A stretch of DNA of 29,314 nt from JBKJUK01 sp046590705 (lineage in GTDB: Bacteria > Acidobacteriota > Thermoanaerobaculia > Gp7-AA8): positions 1 through 29,314 of the forward strand of contig JBKJUK010000276.1 in the NCBI GenBank assembly GCA_046590705.1. The letters run 5' to 3'. Shown here one piece after another: positions 5,868-13,602 of the stretch; positions within the stretch are counted from its first letter, which is position 1; every line of letters starts with the position of its first letter. Below the pieces are notes generated by a model, which searched no databases, was not told the DNA's origin, and saw nothing but the letters and a program-made list of their open reading frames with translations. Position numbers and translations under genes: made by a program.

Positions 5868-8396
5868 TTACATTTCCATGATGCCGGGATAGTCGTCGGC
5901 GCGAACGAGAATCTCTCGCGCTTTGCTGCCCTGGCTCGGACCGACGATCCCGTTTGCTTCCATGATCTCGATCAGGCGCGCCGCCCTCGAGTAGCCGAGC
6001 TTGAGGCGGCGCTGCAGATATGAAGCTGAAGCCTGTCCCGTAGTCAGTACGACCCGCACGGCATCGTCGTACTTGGGATCGCTGAGGTACTCGATACCGT
6101 CGACACCGCTTTTCTCTTCAACCGACTGCGTGATCTCAGTGATGTACTCCGGCTTGCCCTGTTTCTCACGGGCGAACTCCACGATGGCGGAGATCTCTTT
6201 TTCTGAGACGTAGGCGCCGTGAATACGACGCAGGCGCGCCGTGCCAGGCGGCAGGAAGAGCATGTCGCCATTTCCGAGAAGCTTCTCTCCACCCTGTGCG
6301 TCGAGGATGGTGCGCGAATCGATTTTCGACGCGACCTGAAATGAAATCCTGGATGGGAAGTTAGCTTTGATGACGCCGGTGATGACGTCCACCGAAGGAC
6401 GCTGCGTTGCGATGATCAGATGAATTCCGACCGCACGTGCTTTCTGCGCGAGACGAGTCACTGAGTCTTCCACATCTTTTGAAGCGACCATCATCAGGTC
6501 CGCGAATTCATCGATGATGATCACGATGAAATGCAGCGCGGCAGGAGTTGGAGTGGTATCGGTCTCCCCCATCTTCCTGGCGCGGCGGTGCGCTTCCGGA
6601 TCCTTCAGCAGTGCGTTGTATTGATCGAGGTTGCGCACGCCGCACTCCGAGAGAATCTTGTATCGGTTCTCCATCTCCTGCACGGCCCAGAGCAGAGCAT
6701 TCGATGCCAGCTTCGGATCAGTGACGATCGGATGTAGAAGATGCGGGATATCTTCATAGATCTTCAGCTCGACCATCTTCGGATCGATCATCAGGAAGCG
6801 CAGCTGATTCGGATGCGCCTTATACAGTAACGAGACGATCATCGAATTCAGACCAACTGATTTACCGGCGCCAGTGGCTCCGGCCACCAGCAAATGAGGC
6901 ATTCTGGCCAGATCCGTAACCACCGCTTCGCCGTGAATGTCTTTTCCCAGAGCGAGAGTGAGGGGCGAGGTGGTCTGGGCGAATGCGTCGGTGTCGATGA
7001 TTTCGCGCAGGGCGATCAACTCACGTACTTTGTTAGGAACCTCGATGCCGACCGTGGACGATCCGGAGATTCGTTCGATACGAATCGACTCGGCTTTCAA
7101 TGCCAGTGCGAGATCGTCCCCGAGGTTCACGACCTTGGCGTACTTCACCCCGGCCGAGGGTTTGAATTCGAAGGTCGTGACCACGGGGCCTGGGTGATAG
7201 GCCGTGACCTCGCCTTCCACGGAGAACTCCCGGCAGCGGTCTTCGATGAGACGTCCGATTTCGAGATACTTTCTGTGCACCTCGTCATCGATATTCTTCG
7301 GTGGAGCTCCCGGCTTGAGTAGCTCCATCGGCGGAAGTGCATCCGATCCGCGGATTGGTCTGACGGTGGAACGCTCAGCCGAAGTCGGCAGCGGCATGAC
7401 CGGACGGGGAAGATTGAGCGGAGCCGGGGCGGCCTGAACCGAGGGAACGCCAGGACGTGACTGAGCTCTTTTCGGCAGTGAGGCGGGGGGCGGCAGATCC
7501 TCGAAATCGTCCTCGATGATCGGTTCGCGTCGCGTCATCGGGAGGTCGAGTTCGAAGTCGGCATCCGGACCGGCCGCGGCGATCTCTTCTGCGGCGCGGC
7601 GAAGGTCCGCCTTCGTCACTTTGCGAATCTGGAAACGGCCTTGTCCCTTCACTTCGCGCACGACCAGACCTCTATCATCGCGTGACTCGCGTACGAGCGA
7701 GAGCCCGCTCTCGGTTGCCGTAGCAGCAAGCGGGCGAATCTGTTCAGCGCGATCGAGGTGTTTACGAACGACCGAGGTCTTCATTTTGGTCTTGCGTCGG
7801 CGCTCAGTAAAACGAGCCCAGCGAATCGACAGCGCTCGTCCAAGGCCGTAGATCATTTCTCTGAGAGCGATGAAAACAGCCGCGAGACTGATGCGTGTGG
7901 CCAGAAGCATTCCGACCAGAACCACGGTGGTCGCCACAATTCCCGCGCCGACGGCATTCAGATTCGACGCGAGCAGTTCGTGCAGTTCAGATCCGAGGTA
8001 ACCACCTGACTGAATCAGCGAGCCGCGTATCCAGACCTTGCCGACGGTCAGGTCGAGCAGTGGAGGAAGAGCCAGCAGCATCACCGCGATGCCGAGCATC
8101 TTCGTATGCAGGTACTCGACATCGTGTCCCCAGAATCTGCTCCAGCCCAGGGCCAACAATGAAACCGGAAGGAGCACTGATGCGAAGCCGAGAAAGCTGA
8201 TCAGAATCCAGGCGAGTGTCGCACCGTAGTAGCCGATGGCGTTGGAGATGGCATTCTCGCTGGAGGTGAAGAACGCGGAGGAATCTCCGGGATGATAGGT
8301 GATCAGACTTGCGGTGACGATCACTCCAACCGCAAGAATCACGATCCCTACGAGTTCTCCGCCACGCCGGCTCTTCATGAAATGAAGCAGCTCCAT
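5868..8396 (-). CDS. ftsK: DNA translocase FtsK/SpoIIIE
   Basis: An 842-residue inner-membrane, septum-associated motor that pumps chromosomal DNA during division. About four N-terminal membrane segments lie within residues 15-180. A charged and proline-rich linker follows (about 195-370), then the translocase core with Walker A GATGAGKS (506-513) and Walker B IIIIDEFADLMM (around 629). The C-terminal gamma winged-helix (about 770-842; TTGQASASYLQRRLKLGYSRAARLIEIME) would read polar KOPS-like sites. The open frame extends to 8603, but that extension is mostly a translation of a REP-C repeat. The ATG at 8396 is chosen because GGGGAGAGGG lies just upstream; an ATG at 8477 (27 more residues) has no such signal. 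Confidence 0.93.
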   Translation of the reverse strand: MELLHFMKSRRGGELVGIVILAVGVIVTASLITYHPGDSSAFFTSSENAISNAIGYYGATLAWILISFLGFASVLLPVSLLALGWSRFWGHDVEYLHTKMLGIAVMLLALPPLLDLTVGKVWIRGSLIQSGGYLGSELHELLASNLNAVGAGIVATTVVLVGMLLATRISLAAVFIALREMIYGLGRALSIRWARFTERRRKTKMKTSVVRKHLDRAEQIRPLAATATESGLSLVRESRDDRGLVVREVKGQGRFQIRKVTKADLRRAAEEIAAAGPDADFELDLPMTRREPIIEDDFEDLPPPASLPKRAQSRPGVPSVQAAPAPLNLPRPVMPLPTSAERSTVRPIRGSDALPPMELLKPGAPPKNIDDEVHRKYLEIGRLIEDRCREFSVEGEVTAYHPGPVVTTFEFKPSAGVKYAKVVNLGDDLALALKAESIRIERISGSSTVGIEVPNKVRELIALREIIDTDAFAQTTSPLTLALGKDIHGEAVVTDLARMPHLLVAGATGAGKSVGLNSMIVSLLYKAHPNQLRFLMIDPKMVELKIYEDIPHLLHPIVTDPKLASNALLWAVQEMENRYKILSECGVRNLDQYNALLKDPEAHRRARKMGETDTTPTPAALHFIVIIIDEFADLMMVASKDVEDSVTRLAQKARAVGIHLIIATQRPSVDVITGVIKANFPSRISFQVASKIDSRTILDAQGGEKLLGNGDMLFLPPGTARLRRIHGAYVSEKEISAIVEFAREKQGKPEYITEITQSVEEKSGVDGIEYLSDPKYDDAVRVVLTTGQASASYLQRRLKLGYSRAARLIEIMEANGIVGPSQGSKAREILVRADDYPGIMEM

Positions 8397-8752
8397 CGCC
8401 CACCCTCTCCCCGTAACCTCCGGAATGGTAGCAGATTGCGGCGTCGCTGAGGAATCTCCGGGAGTCGGATCCACCATCAGACAGATGCGCGTAGTGCGAT
8501 CTGCGCCACCGCTCCTTGTCTGGCCGTCATTCCGACGAGCACGACGTGCTGTCGATCGTATCTGCGATGTACCGCGCGAAGAGGAATTTCCGGTCCGCGC
8601 CACGAGGGTCGAACTGATCGACCGTATTTGTGCGGAACGGAGATTCCTCTTCGCAGCTACGACTGCGTAAAACTACCGATCGCGTGGCTCATCGGAATGA
8701 CGTGGCGAGCGGGCGCGATTAATCGCCCGTTCGCCTTTGAAGAGCTTCGCGG
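8397..8752. other. Intergenic region upstream of ftsK
   Basis: 356 bases between the ftsK start and the 3' end of the CuA-domain gene. It holds the second REP-C element (8526-8701) and a hairpin CGGGCG / CGCCCG (8710-8715 and 8724-8729) about 20 bases beyond the stop of the CuA-domain gene, without a T-run. No independent gene is supported. Confidence 0.7.
8526..8701. repeat. REP-C / MITE-like element, copy 2
   Basis: A 176-base segment with perfect 10-base terminal inverted repeats GTCATTCCGA (8526-8535) and TCGGAATGAC (8692-8701). The internal arms CGAAGAGGAAT near 8578 and ATTCCTCTTCG near 8643 pair with each other. It lies upstream of ftsK and leaves the ftsK frame open through much of its length. 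Confidence 0.85.
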
Positions 8753-9790
8753 TCAGGGTTCGACGGTGAACTGCCCGCTCATCTCTCCATGTCCCCCGCC
8801 GCAGAACACTGTGCAGAAGAAAAAGAAGGTGCCGGTCTGATTGGCATCGAACGTCGCCTCGACTGTCTGGCCTGCCGGCATGTCCTTCGAGATGTTGAAC
8901 TGTGGAAGGGAAAAACCGTGGGTGACGTCCACCGATCGCAACCGAAGCGTAACCCTATCACCAAGTTTCACGCGGAAAGGAACGTCGGAGGTGAAATTGA
9001 ATCTCTGCGCGCTGACATTGATTATCTTCTGCGGGGAAGGTGCAGGCTCGGTGCCTGTGTCTTCGATGGCCGGAAGAAAGGTCGGATCGGTCGTGCCGTT
9101 GTCGATGATCGAGGCGTAGGCGATGACCGCATTGTCGGCAGAGAACGATGCGAAGGCATCCGTGAAGTCACCTGCCGCGGTCCCGAAGTAGTTGGCCGGA
9201 CCGAGACTGCTGCGTGCAGGCACGGTCAGGGTTTGTGTGGAGACGACGACGTTGTTTTTGTCATTCAGTCGAAGGGTGACCACCGCTGCTGCGCTACCGG
9301 GATTGACGAAGCCGATGTTTGAACGGAACGTGTTCAGCTGGCCCGAGTTGCCGGTCGACTTGAGCTGAAGCAGAAGGCCTTTATTGCGAGCCGCAGTGAC
9401 ATCTACGGCCGCATATCCCTGTCCCGCTGTCCCGCCCGACACTGTGGCGAAGATCCGAGCGGTTGCGACGAAATCGTCAGGGCTCGAAAAACGAATTGCG
9501 CCGAGTCCCGTTGCGCCGCTGAACAGAACCGACACGACATCGTCGAACACGCGCTGCTGCCTGCGCCCGACCGTGAAATTCGCCGTGCGCGGCGCGGGGC
9601 TGGCGCTGCCGACTACGGGCTCGAAGGTCGCCGTGATGGTGATCTCCTTCGTGGAAGAAGGATTCACCACTCTGGCATCGGTCTTAAATGTACCGACGCT
9701 TCCGGTAATCGGCAGATAGACATCTTTTGCTGAAGCGAGGGTTGCACTCCAGAGCGTGACCAGGACAGCGACTGAGAGTTTCATACGCAT
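8753..9790 (-). CDS. Secreted protein with C-terminal CuA-type cupredoxin domain
   Basis: A 345-residue protein with a signal peptide (residues 1-21, ending TLASA). Residues 23-245 form a beta-rich, Gly/Ser/Thr/Val-rich region starting DVYLPITGSVGTFKTDARVVNPS, of a kind I associate with Acidobacteriota extracellular proteins but cannot name. Residues 255-345 resemble the CuA domain of cytochrome oxidase subunit II. H291 lies in VTHGFSLPQFN, and CTVFCGGGHGEM supplies C326, C330, H334 and M337 with the exact CxxxCxxxHxxM spacing of a binuclear CuA site. There are no transmembrane helices as in CoxB and no oxidase genes nearby. A periplasmic or extracellular copper or electron-transfer role is inferred. 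AAGGAG lies 8 bases before the ATG at 9790. Confidence 0.85.
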   Translation of the reverse strand: MRMKLSVAVLVTLWSATLASAKDVYLPITGSVGTFKTDARVVNPSSTKEITITATFEPVVGSASPAPRTANFTVGRRQQRVFDDVVSVLFSGATGLGAIRFSSPDDFVATARIFATVSGGTAGQGYAAVDVTAARNKGLLLQLKSTGNSGQLNTFRSNIGFVNPGSAAAVVTLRLNDKNNVVVSTQTLTVPARSSLGPANYFGTAAGDFTDAFASFSADNAVIAYASIIDNGTTDPTFLPAIEDTGTEPAPSPQKIINVSAQRFNFTSDVPFRVKLGDRVTLRLRSVDVTHGFSLPQFNISKDMPAGQTVEATFDANQTGTFFFFCTVFCGGGHGEMSGQFTVEP

Positions 9791-9847
9791 CGGGATGACT
9801 CCTTCCTGCGATCAGACGTCGAGCGCGGATGTTTCGTTTAATTGATT

Positions 9848-11617
9848 CTAAAAAAGTGCTGGCTCCTGGTACGTACCAAATACGTCGCGCAGCGCGTCTG
9901 AGATTTCTCCCACCGACGCATAGGTCCGAACGCAGTCGATGATGGCAGGCATGGTGTTGGCCGTCGGATCCGCCGCCGTCTCTCGCAACTTCTGCAGTGA
10001 AGCGAGCACGGCCTGCTGATCGCGTTTCGCCTTCACCTCGTTCAGCGTCTGCAACTGCTCTCCGGCGACTGAGTCATCGATGTAAAGAATGTCGTACGGC
10101 TCCTCTTTCTCCATCCTGAAGGAGTTGACCCCCACCACCAGCTTTTCGCCCGATTCAATTGACCGCTGAAACTGATAGGAAGCATCCCATATCTCCCGCT
10201 GCGGGAAACCGGCTTCGATGGCTTCCACCATCCCGCCGAACTGATCGATCTTCTCGATGTACTCGAAGCAGCCGGCTTCCATCTTGTTGGTTAGCTCTTC
10301 GATGTAAAACGAGCCCCCGAGCGGATCGACGGTATTGATCACGCCTGACTCGTGCGCGATGATCTGCTGCGTTCGCAGCGCAATCCGCGCAGCCTGCTCG
10401 GTGGGAAGCGCCAGCGCCTCGTCGAGTGAGTTGGTATGGAGCGAATTCGTCCCGCCCAGAACAGCGGCCAGACCCTGCATGGCCACACGCACGATGTTGT
10501 TGTACGGCTGCTGTACGGTGAGCGAGCATCCCGCTGTCTGGGTGTGGAATCGAAGCATCATGGAGCGTGGATCTTTCGCTCCATAACGATCGCGCATCAC
10601 CTTGGCCCAGACCCGACGGGCAGCTCTGAACTTGGCGATCTCCTCGAAGAAGTCGTTGTGAGAATTGAAGAAGAAGGAAATTCGCGGCGCGAATTCATCG
10701 ACGTCCATGCCCGCGCGAATTCCGTACTCGATGTACTCCATGCCGTCCCTCAGGGTGAAGGCAAGCTCCTGCAGAGCAGTCGATCCCGCTTCGCGGATGT
10801 GGTACCCGGAGACGGAAATGGTGTTGTAGCGAGGGACCTCTGTCTGGCAGAACTGGAAGATGTCCGTGACCAGTCGCATGGAGGGACGCGGAGGAAAGAT
10901 GTACTCCTTCTGCGCGATGTACTCTTTGAGGATGTCGTTCTGCAGCGTGCCGGAGATTTTCTTCCAGTCCGAACCCTGATTCTCCGCCACCACCAGATAC
11001 ATGGCCAGCAGGATCGGCGAGGTCGAATTGATGGTCATCGACACGGTCACGTCCTCGAGGTTGATTCCCTCGAAAACAATCTCCATGTCGGCCAGCGTAT
11101 CGACGGCCACTCCGCACTTTCCGACTTCTCCCCTGCTGTAGTTATGATCGGAATCGTACCCGTACAGCGTAGGCAGATCGAAGGCCACGGAAAGCCCGGT
11201 CTGCCCCTGCGATAGCAGGTACTTGTATCGCTCGTTCGATTGCCGCGCGGTGCCGAAGCCAGCGAACTGCCGCATAGTCCAGAGCTTGCCGCGGTACCCG
11301 GTCGGATGAATGCCGCGGGTATAGGGAAACTGGCCCGGCAGATTGAGATCCTGCTCGTAGTCGAGTTCTGCAATGTGATCCGGTGTGGCCAGCGGATTGG
11401 TATCCATGCTGCTGACCGTGGTGAAGTCTTTCTTCCACTGCGACTTCTTACGAGTAACCGGCTCGAGTACTTCTTTCCGCCAGCGCTCGTCCGCCGTGCG
11501 CACCCCGGTCATCACCGACTGCGTGAACAACGGAAGCTGCTTCGCTTCGACCGGATTCTGAGGGACTACCTTGCTCGCCGGACCGAGAGGCTGCAGGTCC
11601 GTTTCATTGCTGCTCAT
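9848..11617 (-). CDS. Acyl-CoA mutase large subunit, isobutyryl-CoA-mutase-like
   Basis: A 589-residue catalytic subunit of the adenosylcobalamin-dependent methylmalonyl-CoA mutase family. It carries the TIM-barrel domain (YTRGIHPTGYRGKLWTMRQFAGFGTA, GLSVAFDLPT, ISVSGYHIREAGS, RFHTQTAGCSLTVQQPYNN). It lacks the B12-binding domain with DxHxxG, which must come from a separate small subunit not in this window. At the two positions that set substrate choice it has F118 and Q236 (IAQKEY); true methylmalonyl-CoA mutases have Tyr and Arg there, while isobutyryl-CoA mutases have Phe and Gln. The conserved active-site His is H273. This points to interconversion of isobutyryl-CoA and n-butyryl-CoA. It overlaps the upstream crotonase-like gene in ATGA, with GGTGGAG 6 bases before its ATG. 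Confidence 0.9.
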   Translation of the reverse strand: MSSNETDLQPLGPASKVVPQNPVEAKQLPLFTQSVMTGVRTADERWRKEVLEPVTRKKSQWKKDFTTVSSMDTNPLATPDHIAELDYEQDLNLPGQFPYTRGIHPTGYRGKLWTMRQFAGFGTARQSNERYKYLLSQGQTGLSVAFDLPTLYGYDSDHNYSRGEVGKCGVAVDTLADMEIVFEGINLEDVTVSMTINSTSPILLAMYLVVAENQGSDWKKISGTLQNDILKEYIAQKEYIFPPRPSMRLVTDIFQFCQTEVPRYNTISVSGYHIREAGSTALQELAFTLRDGMEYIEYGIRAGMDVDEFAPRISFFFNSHNDFFEEIAKFRAARRVWAKVMRDRYGAKDPRSMMLRFHTQTAGCSLTVQQPYNNIVRVAMQGLAAVLGGTNSLHTNSLDEALALPTEQAARIALRTQQIIAHESGVINTVDPLGGSFYIEELTNKMEAGCFEYIEKIDQFGGMVEAIEAGFPQREIWDASYQFQRSIESGEKLVVGVNSFRMEKEEPYDILYIDDSVAGEQLQTLNEVKAKRDQQAVLASLQKLRETAADPTANTMPAIIDCVRTYASVGEISDALRDVFGTYQEPALF

Positions 11618-12231
11618 AGCATCTCCACCATCAGCGACTGACTGAAGTCCGTCGCATCCCTGTTCAGAAATCGTTTCAAACCAAGCTGCGGTTCGCCTGT
11701 TGCGAACAATCGCCCAAACTCAGCCCTCTCAATCGCGTCTCCGCCTCTCCGTCGCAAGAGTGCTGCCGCTGACTGAAGCGCCGGAACACTTCGACCCGAG
11801 AGCCACTGCTGCGCCCACTGTAACGAATCGGAACCACAGGCCACAACCGCCTCGCACAGCCCGCCGTTCCATGTTTCATCCGCACTCAATTTCCTCGGAC
11901 CCGTCAGCAGCAACCCTGACGACCTCTCTCCTATTCTCCGGAGAACGGCGGCGGAGATCAGGCCCCACCATTCAGTACCACGTCCCAGGTCCAGCTGAGA
12001 ACCTTCCTCGACCAGGAACACATCCGCGAACATTCCGAAGGCGAACGAGTCAGGAGGCACGTTTGCCCGGCAAGCCGCGATGACCAGTGCGCTGCGATGC
12101 TGCACGCGTTCGAGCAACGCTGCTGAGGCGTTCTCGAGTGCGGACGGAGAAAAGTAAACCGCCGAGGATCTTGCATCGATGGCGCTGTACTCGTGCAGCG
12201 AGACAGGCCTCGTCAACAGGGTCAGCTGCAT
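11614..12231 (-). CDS. Degenerate crotonase-fold (enoyl-CoA hydratase-like) protein
   Basis: A 205-residue protein whose middle and C-terminal parts read like the crotonase fold: HRSALVIAACRANVPPDSFAFGMFADVFLVEEG aligns with the usual VIAAVNGxAxGGG...D segment, SGLLLTGPRKLSADETWNGGLCEAVV with the helix 3-4 region, and AIERAEFGRLFATGEPQLGLKRFL with the C-terminal helices. The N-terminal oxyanion-hole segment (FSAGADL type) is missing and the second oxyanion glycines are replaced by PPDS. Family enzymes are usually near 260 residues. Catalysis is therefore doubtful; a structural or regulatory partner of the mutase is possible. The ATG at 12231 forms TGATG with the upstream stop; a TTG one codon earlier is the alternative. 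Confidence 0.7.
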   Translation of the reverse strand: MQLTLLTRPVSLHEYSAIDARSSAVYFSPSALENASAALLERVQHRSALVIAACRANVPPDSFAFGMFADVFLVEEGSQLDLGRGTEWWGLISAAVLRRIGERSSGLLLTGPRKLSADETWNGGLCEAVVACGSDSLQWAQQWLSGRSVPALQSAAALLRRRGGDAIERAEFGRLFATGEPQLGLKRFLNRDATDFSQSLMVEML

Positions 12232-12995
12232 CAAGCTGGATCAGAAGGTGTGCGCTTGGTGGCCACCAGAAGCAGACCGGGGCCGAAGGGGATTCTGGAG
12301 AAGAGACCATCGATGGCGAAGAGTCCACGCATCGCCGAGACCAGAAAGCGATTCCGTCCGGCTGCGGCAATCGAGCGCAAAGCAGGATCACCGGAGGGCT
12401 CGACTCGTGACCTGCGCTTGTTCATCGGAAGCAGAAAGAGTGTGTCGTAGATCAGAACGACCGGAAATCCCCAGAATCGCGCTTTACGCACCGCGAAACG
12501 AGCGCGCTCGAACATACCTCTGAGTCCGCTTCGTGAATAACGACGCCGGTGCTCGTAGTAATCGTCCGAGGAAGTCCAGAGCATCTGCATGGCCGGCACG
12601 GTGACAACACATCTGCCGGATCCCGTGAGAACTCGTTCGAGTTCAATCACCGCACCTTCGTCGTCATCGAGATGTTCGAGCGTTTCACCTGAGGTGATCA
12701 CTCCGAAGCTCGACGCGCGAAAAGGCATGGCTGAGAGATCGCCGATCACGACTGGAATCCCGCGCTCGGTCCGGACGAATCGGGCAGCTTCGATGGACGA
12801 GTCGATGCCGAACACCTTCAGCCCCTGCCTCTGCAGGCGTGAAGCGAGCTGACCGAGGCCGATTGCGGCGTCGAGTGTTCGCGTCCCTTCAGGCTGTCCC
12901 GCAGTCTCGCGAAGGATCATGCGCAGCCGATGCTCGTGCCGAGGGCCGAACATCTCGGGCTGCGTGCCCCAGGAGTGCGTTTGCGTCACATCCAT
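12231..12995 (-). CDS. Class I SAM-dependent methyltransferase
   Basis: A 254-residue protein with a Rossmann methyltransferase domain (Methyltransf_11/12 type). Motif I is TLDAAIGLGQLASRL (about residues 40-54), the acidic end of strand 2 is VFGIDSS, motif II is VVIGDLSAMPFRASSFGVITSGETLEHL, and the post-motif is ELERVLTGSGRCVVTVPA. The segment YYEHRRRYSRSGLRGMFERARF is common in methyltransferases linked to envelope or glycan biosynthesis, but no such genes are adjacent. The substrate is unknown. It is the first gene of the overlapping unit with the crotonase-like gene and the mutase. No ribosome-binding site precedes the ATG; TAGAAT ends 9 bases upstream. Confidence 0.82.
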   Translation of the reverse strand: MDVTQTHSWGTQPEMFGPRHEHRLRMILRETAGQPEGTRTLDAAIGLGQLASRLQRQGLKVFGIDSSIEAARFVRTERGIPVVIGDLSAMPFRASSFGVITSGETLEHLDDDEGAVIELERVLTGSGRCVVTVPAMQMLWTSSDDYYEHRRRYSRSGLRGMFERARFAVRKARFWGFPVVLIYDTLFLLPMNKRRSRVEPSGDPALRSIAAAGRNRFLVSAMRGLFAIDGLFSRIPFGPGLLLVATKRTPSDPA

Positions 12996-13004
12996 GCGGT
13001 GCGC

Positions 13005-13010
13005 ATTCTA
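13005..13010 (-). promoter_or_regulatory. -10-like TAGAAT at the methyltransferase start
   Basis: TAGAAT on the minus strand ends 9 bases before the ATG at 12995. The predicted transcript would have at most a few leader bases, consistent with the missing ribosome-binding site. Confidence 0.35.
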
Positions 13011-13070
13011 GCCCGCATTTCTCACAGAGTTTCTGCTTCGGACGAGGAGGCGGCCCGGTCTGCTTCGTTA

Positions 13071-13129
13071 CACGGCCTTTTCGCTCCTCGACATGATCTC
13101 GACTTCGACTTCGTCGCGAAAAGGCCGTG
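13071..13129. repeat. Perfect 14-bp inverted repeat
   Basis: CACGGCCTTTTCGC (13071-13084) pairs exactly with 13116-13129 around a 31-base loop. No T-run follows. It may be the remnant of another repeat element. Confidence 0.6.
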
Positions 13130-13193
13130 CGCCCCGCATTCAGCTCACTCTCCGCCGTCTTACGACAAAAGTCAGTGAGCTTGCGGCTCGCGC

Positions 13194-13516
13194 GCCGGAG
13201 GCGCGAACAGAGGGTAGCCGGTGGTAAGCGCAAAGCGCGCAGCCACCGGCTCCGCGGCGCACAATCATGTACTCGCCCCGGCAGGGGCGCCAGAGGAGAT
13301 CGGAATGTCTGCACATGGTTGAGTCTTCACTAGCAGGAAGAGCATCCGACCGACATATCTTCCTGGAAGTGTTTCGAGCTCCTCGAAACCACTACATCGA
13401 ATTCGATGAGCGATCCTTCTGGCGCCCCTGCCGGGGCGTATGTATGTGCTGCGACCCCGGTCCGGTGGCCGCGCGCTACGCGCTTAGCACCGGCTACCCT
13501 CGACGCGCGCCTCCTG
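13194..13516. repeat. Large palindromic repeat element (REP-D)
   Basis: Two arms of about 105 bases (13194-13298 and about 13412-13516) are inverted copies of each other. The matches include 13197-13205 with 13506-13514, 13212-13223 (GGGTAGCCGGTG) with 13488-13499, and a perfect 21-base match of 13274-13294 with 13418-13438. Each arm contains its own hairpins: CCGGTGG/CCACCGG and CGCCCC-ggca-GGGGCG. The centre has a further hairpin GTTTCGAG/CTCGAAAC at 13371-13389. No transposase is encoded. This is a MITE- or BIME-like structure. Confidence 0.85.
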
Positions 13517-13602
13517 CGCGTAAGGAGATCGCGACCGAACATGGTGACGCATTGCGGACCTGAACGGCGTCCTCGCCACGAAGCCTCGGTGAGTAGCTCG
13601 GT

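Larger units (their letters stand above)
12996..13602. other. 607-base non-coding gap with palindromic elements
   Basis: This gap lies between the methyltransferase start and the alaS 3' end. It holds a 14-bp perfect inverted repeat (13071-13129) and a large palindromic element (13194-13516). Open frames on both strands are translations of the repeats and show no signal peptide, domain or ribosome-binding site. Confidence 0.8.

Noticed and set aside
8397..8603. N-terminal extension of FtsK
   Set aside because: The added residues include a translation of the REP-C repeat, are unlike FtsK, and a strong ribosome-binding site supports the ATG at 8396.
9848..11617. Complete single-chain methylmalonyl-CoA mutase
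   Set aside because: No B12-binding DxHxxG domain is present after the catalytic barrel, and the Tyr/Arg substrate pair is replaced by Phe/Gln.
13267..13563. Small gene in the gap upstream of alaS
   Set aside because: The frame runs through the large palindrome and has no start signal or recognisable protein features.
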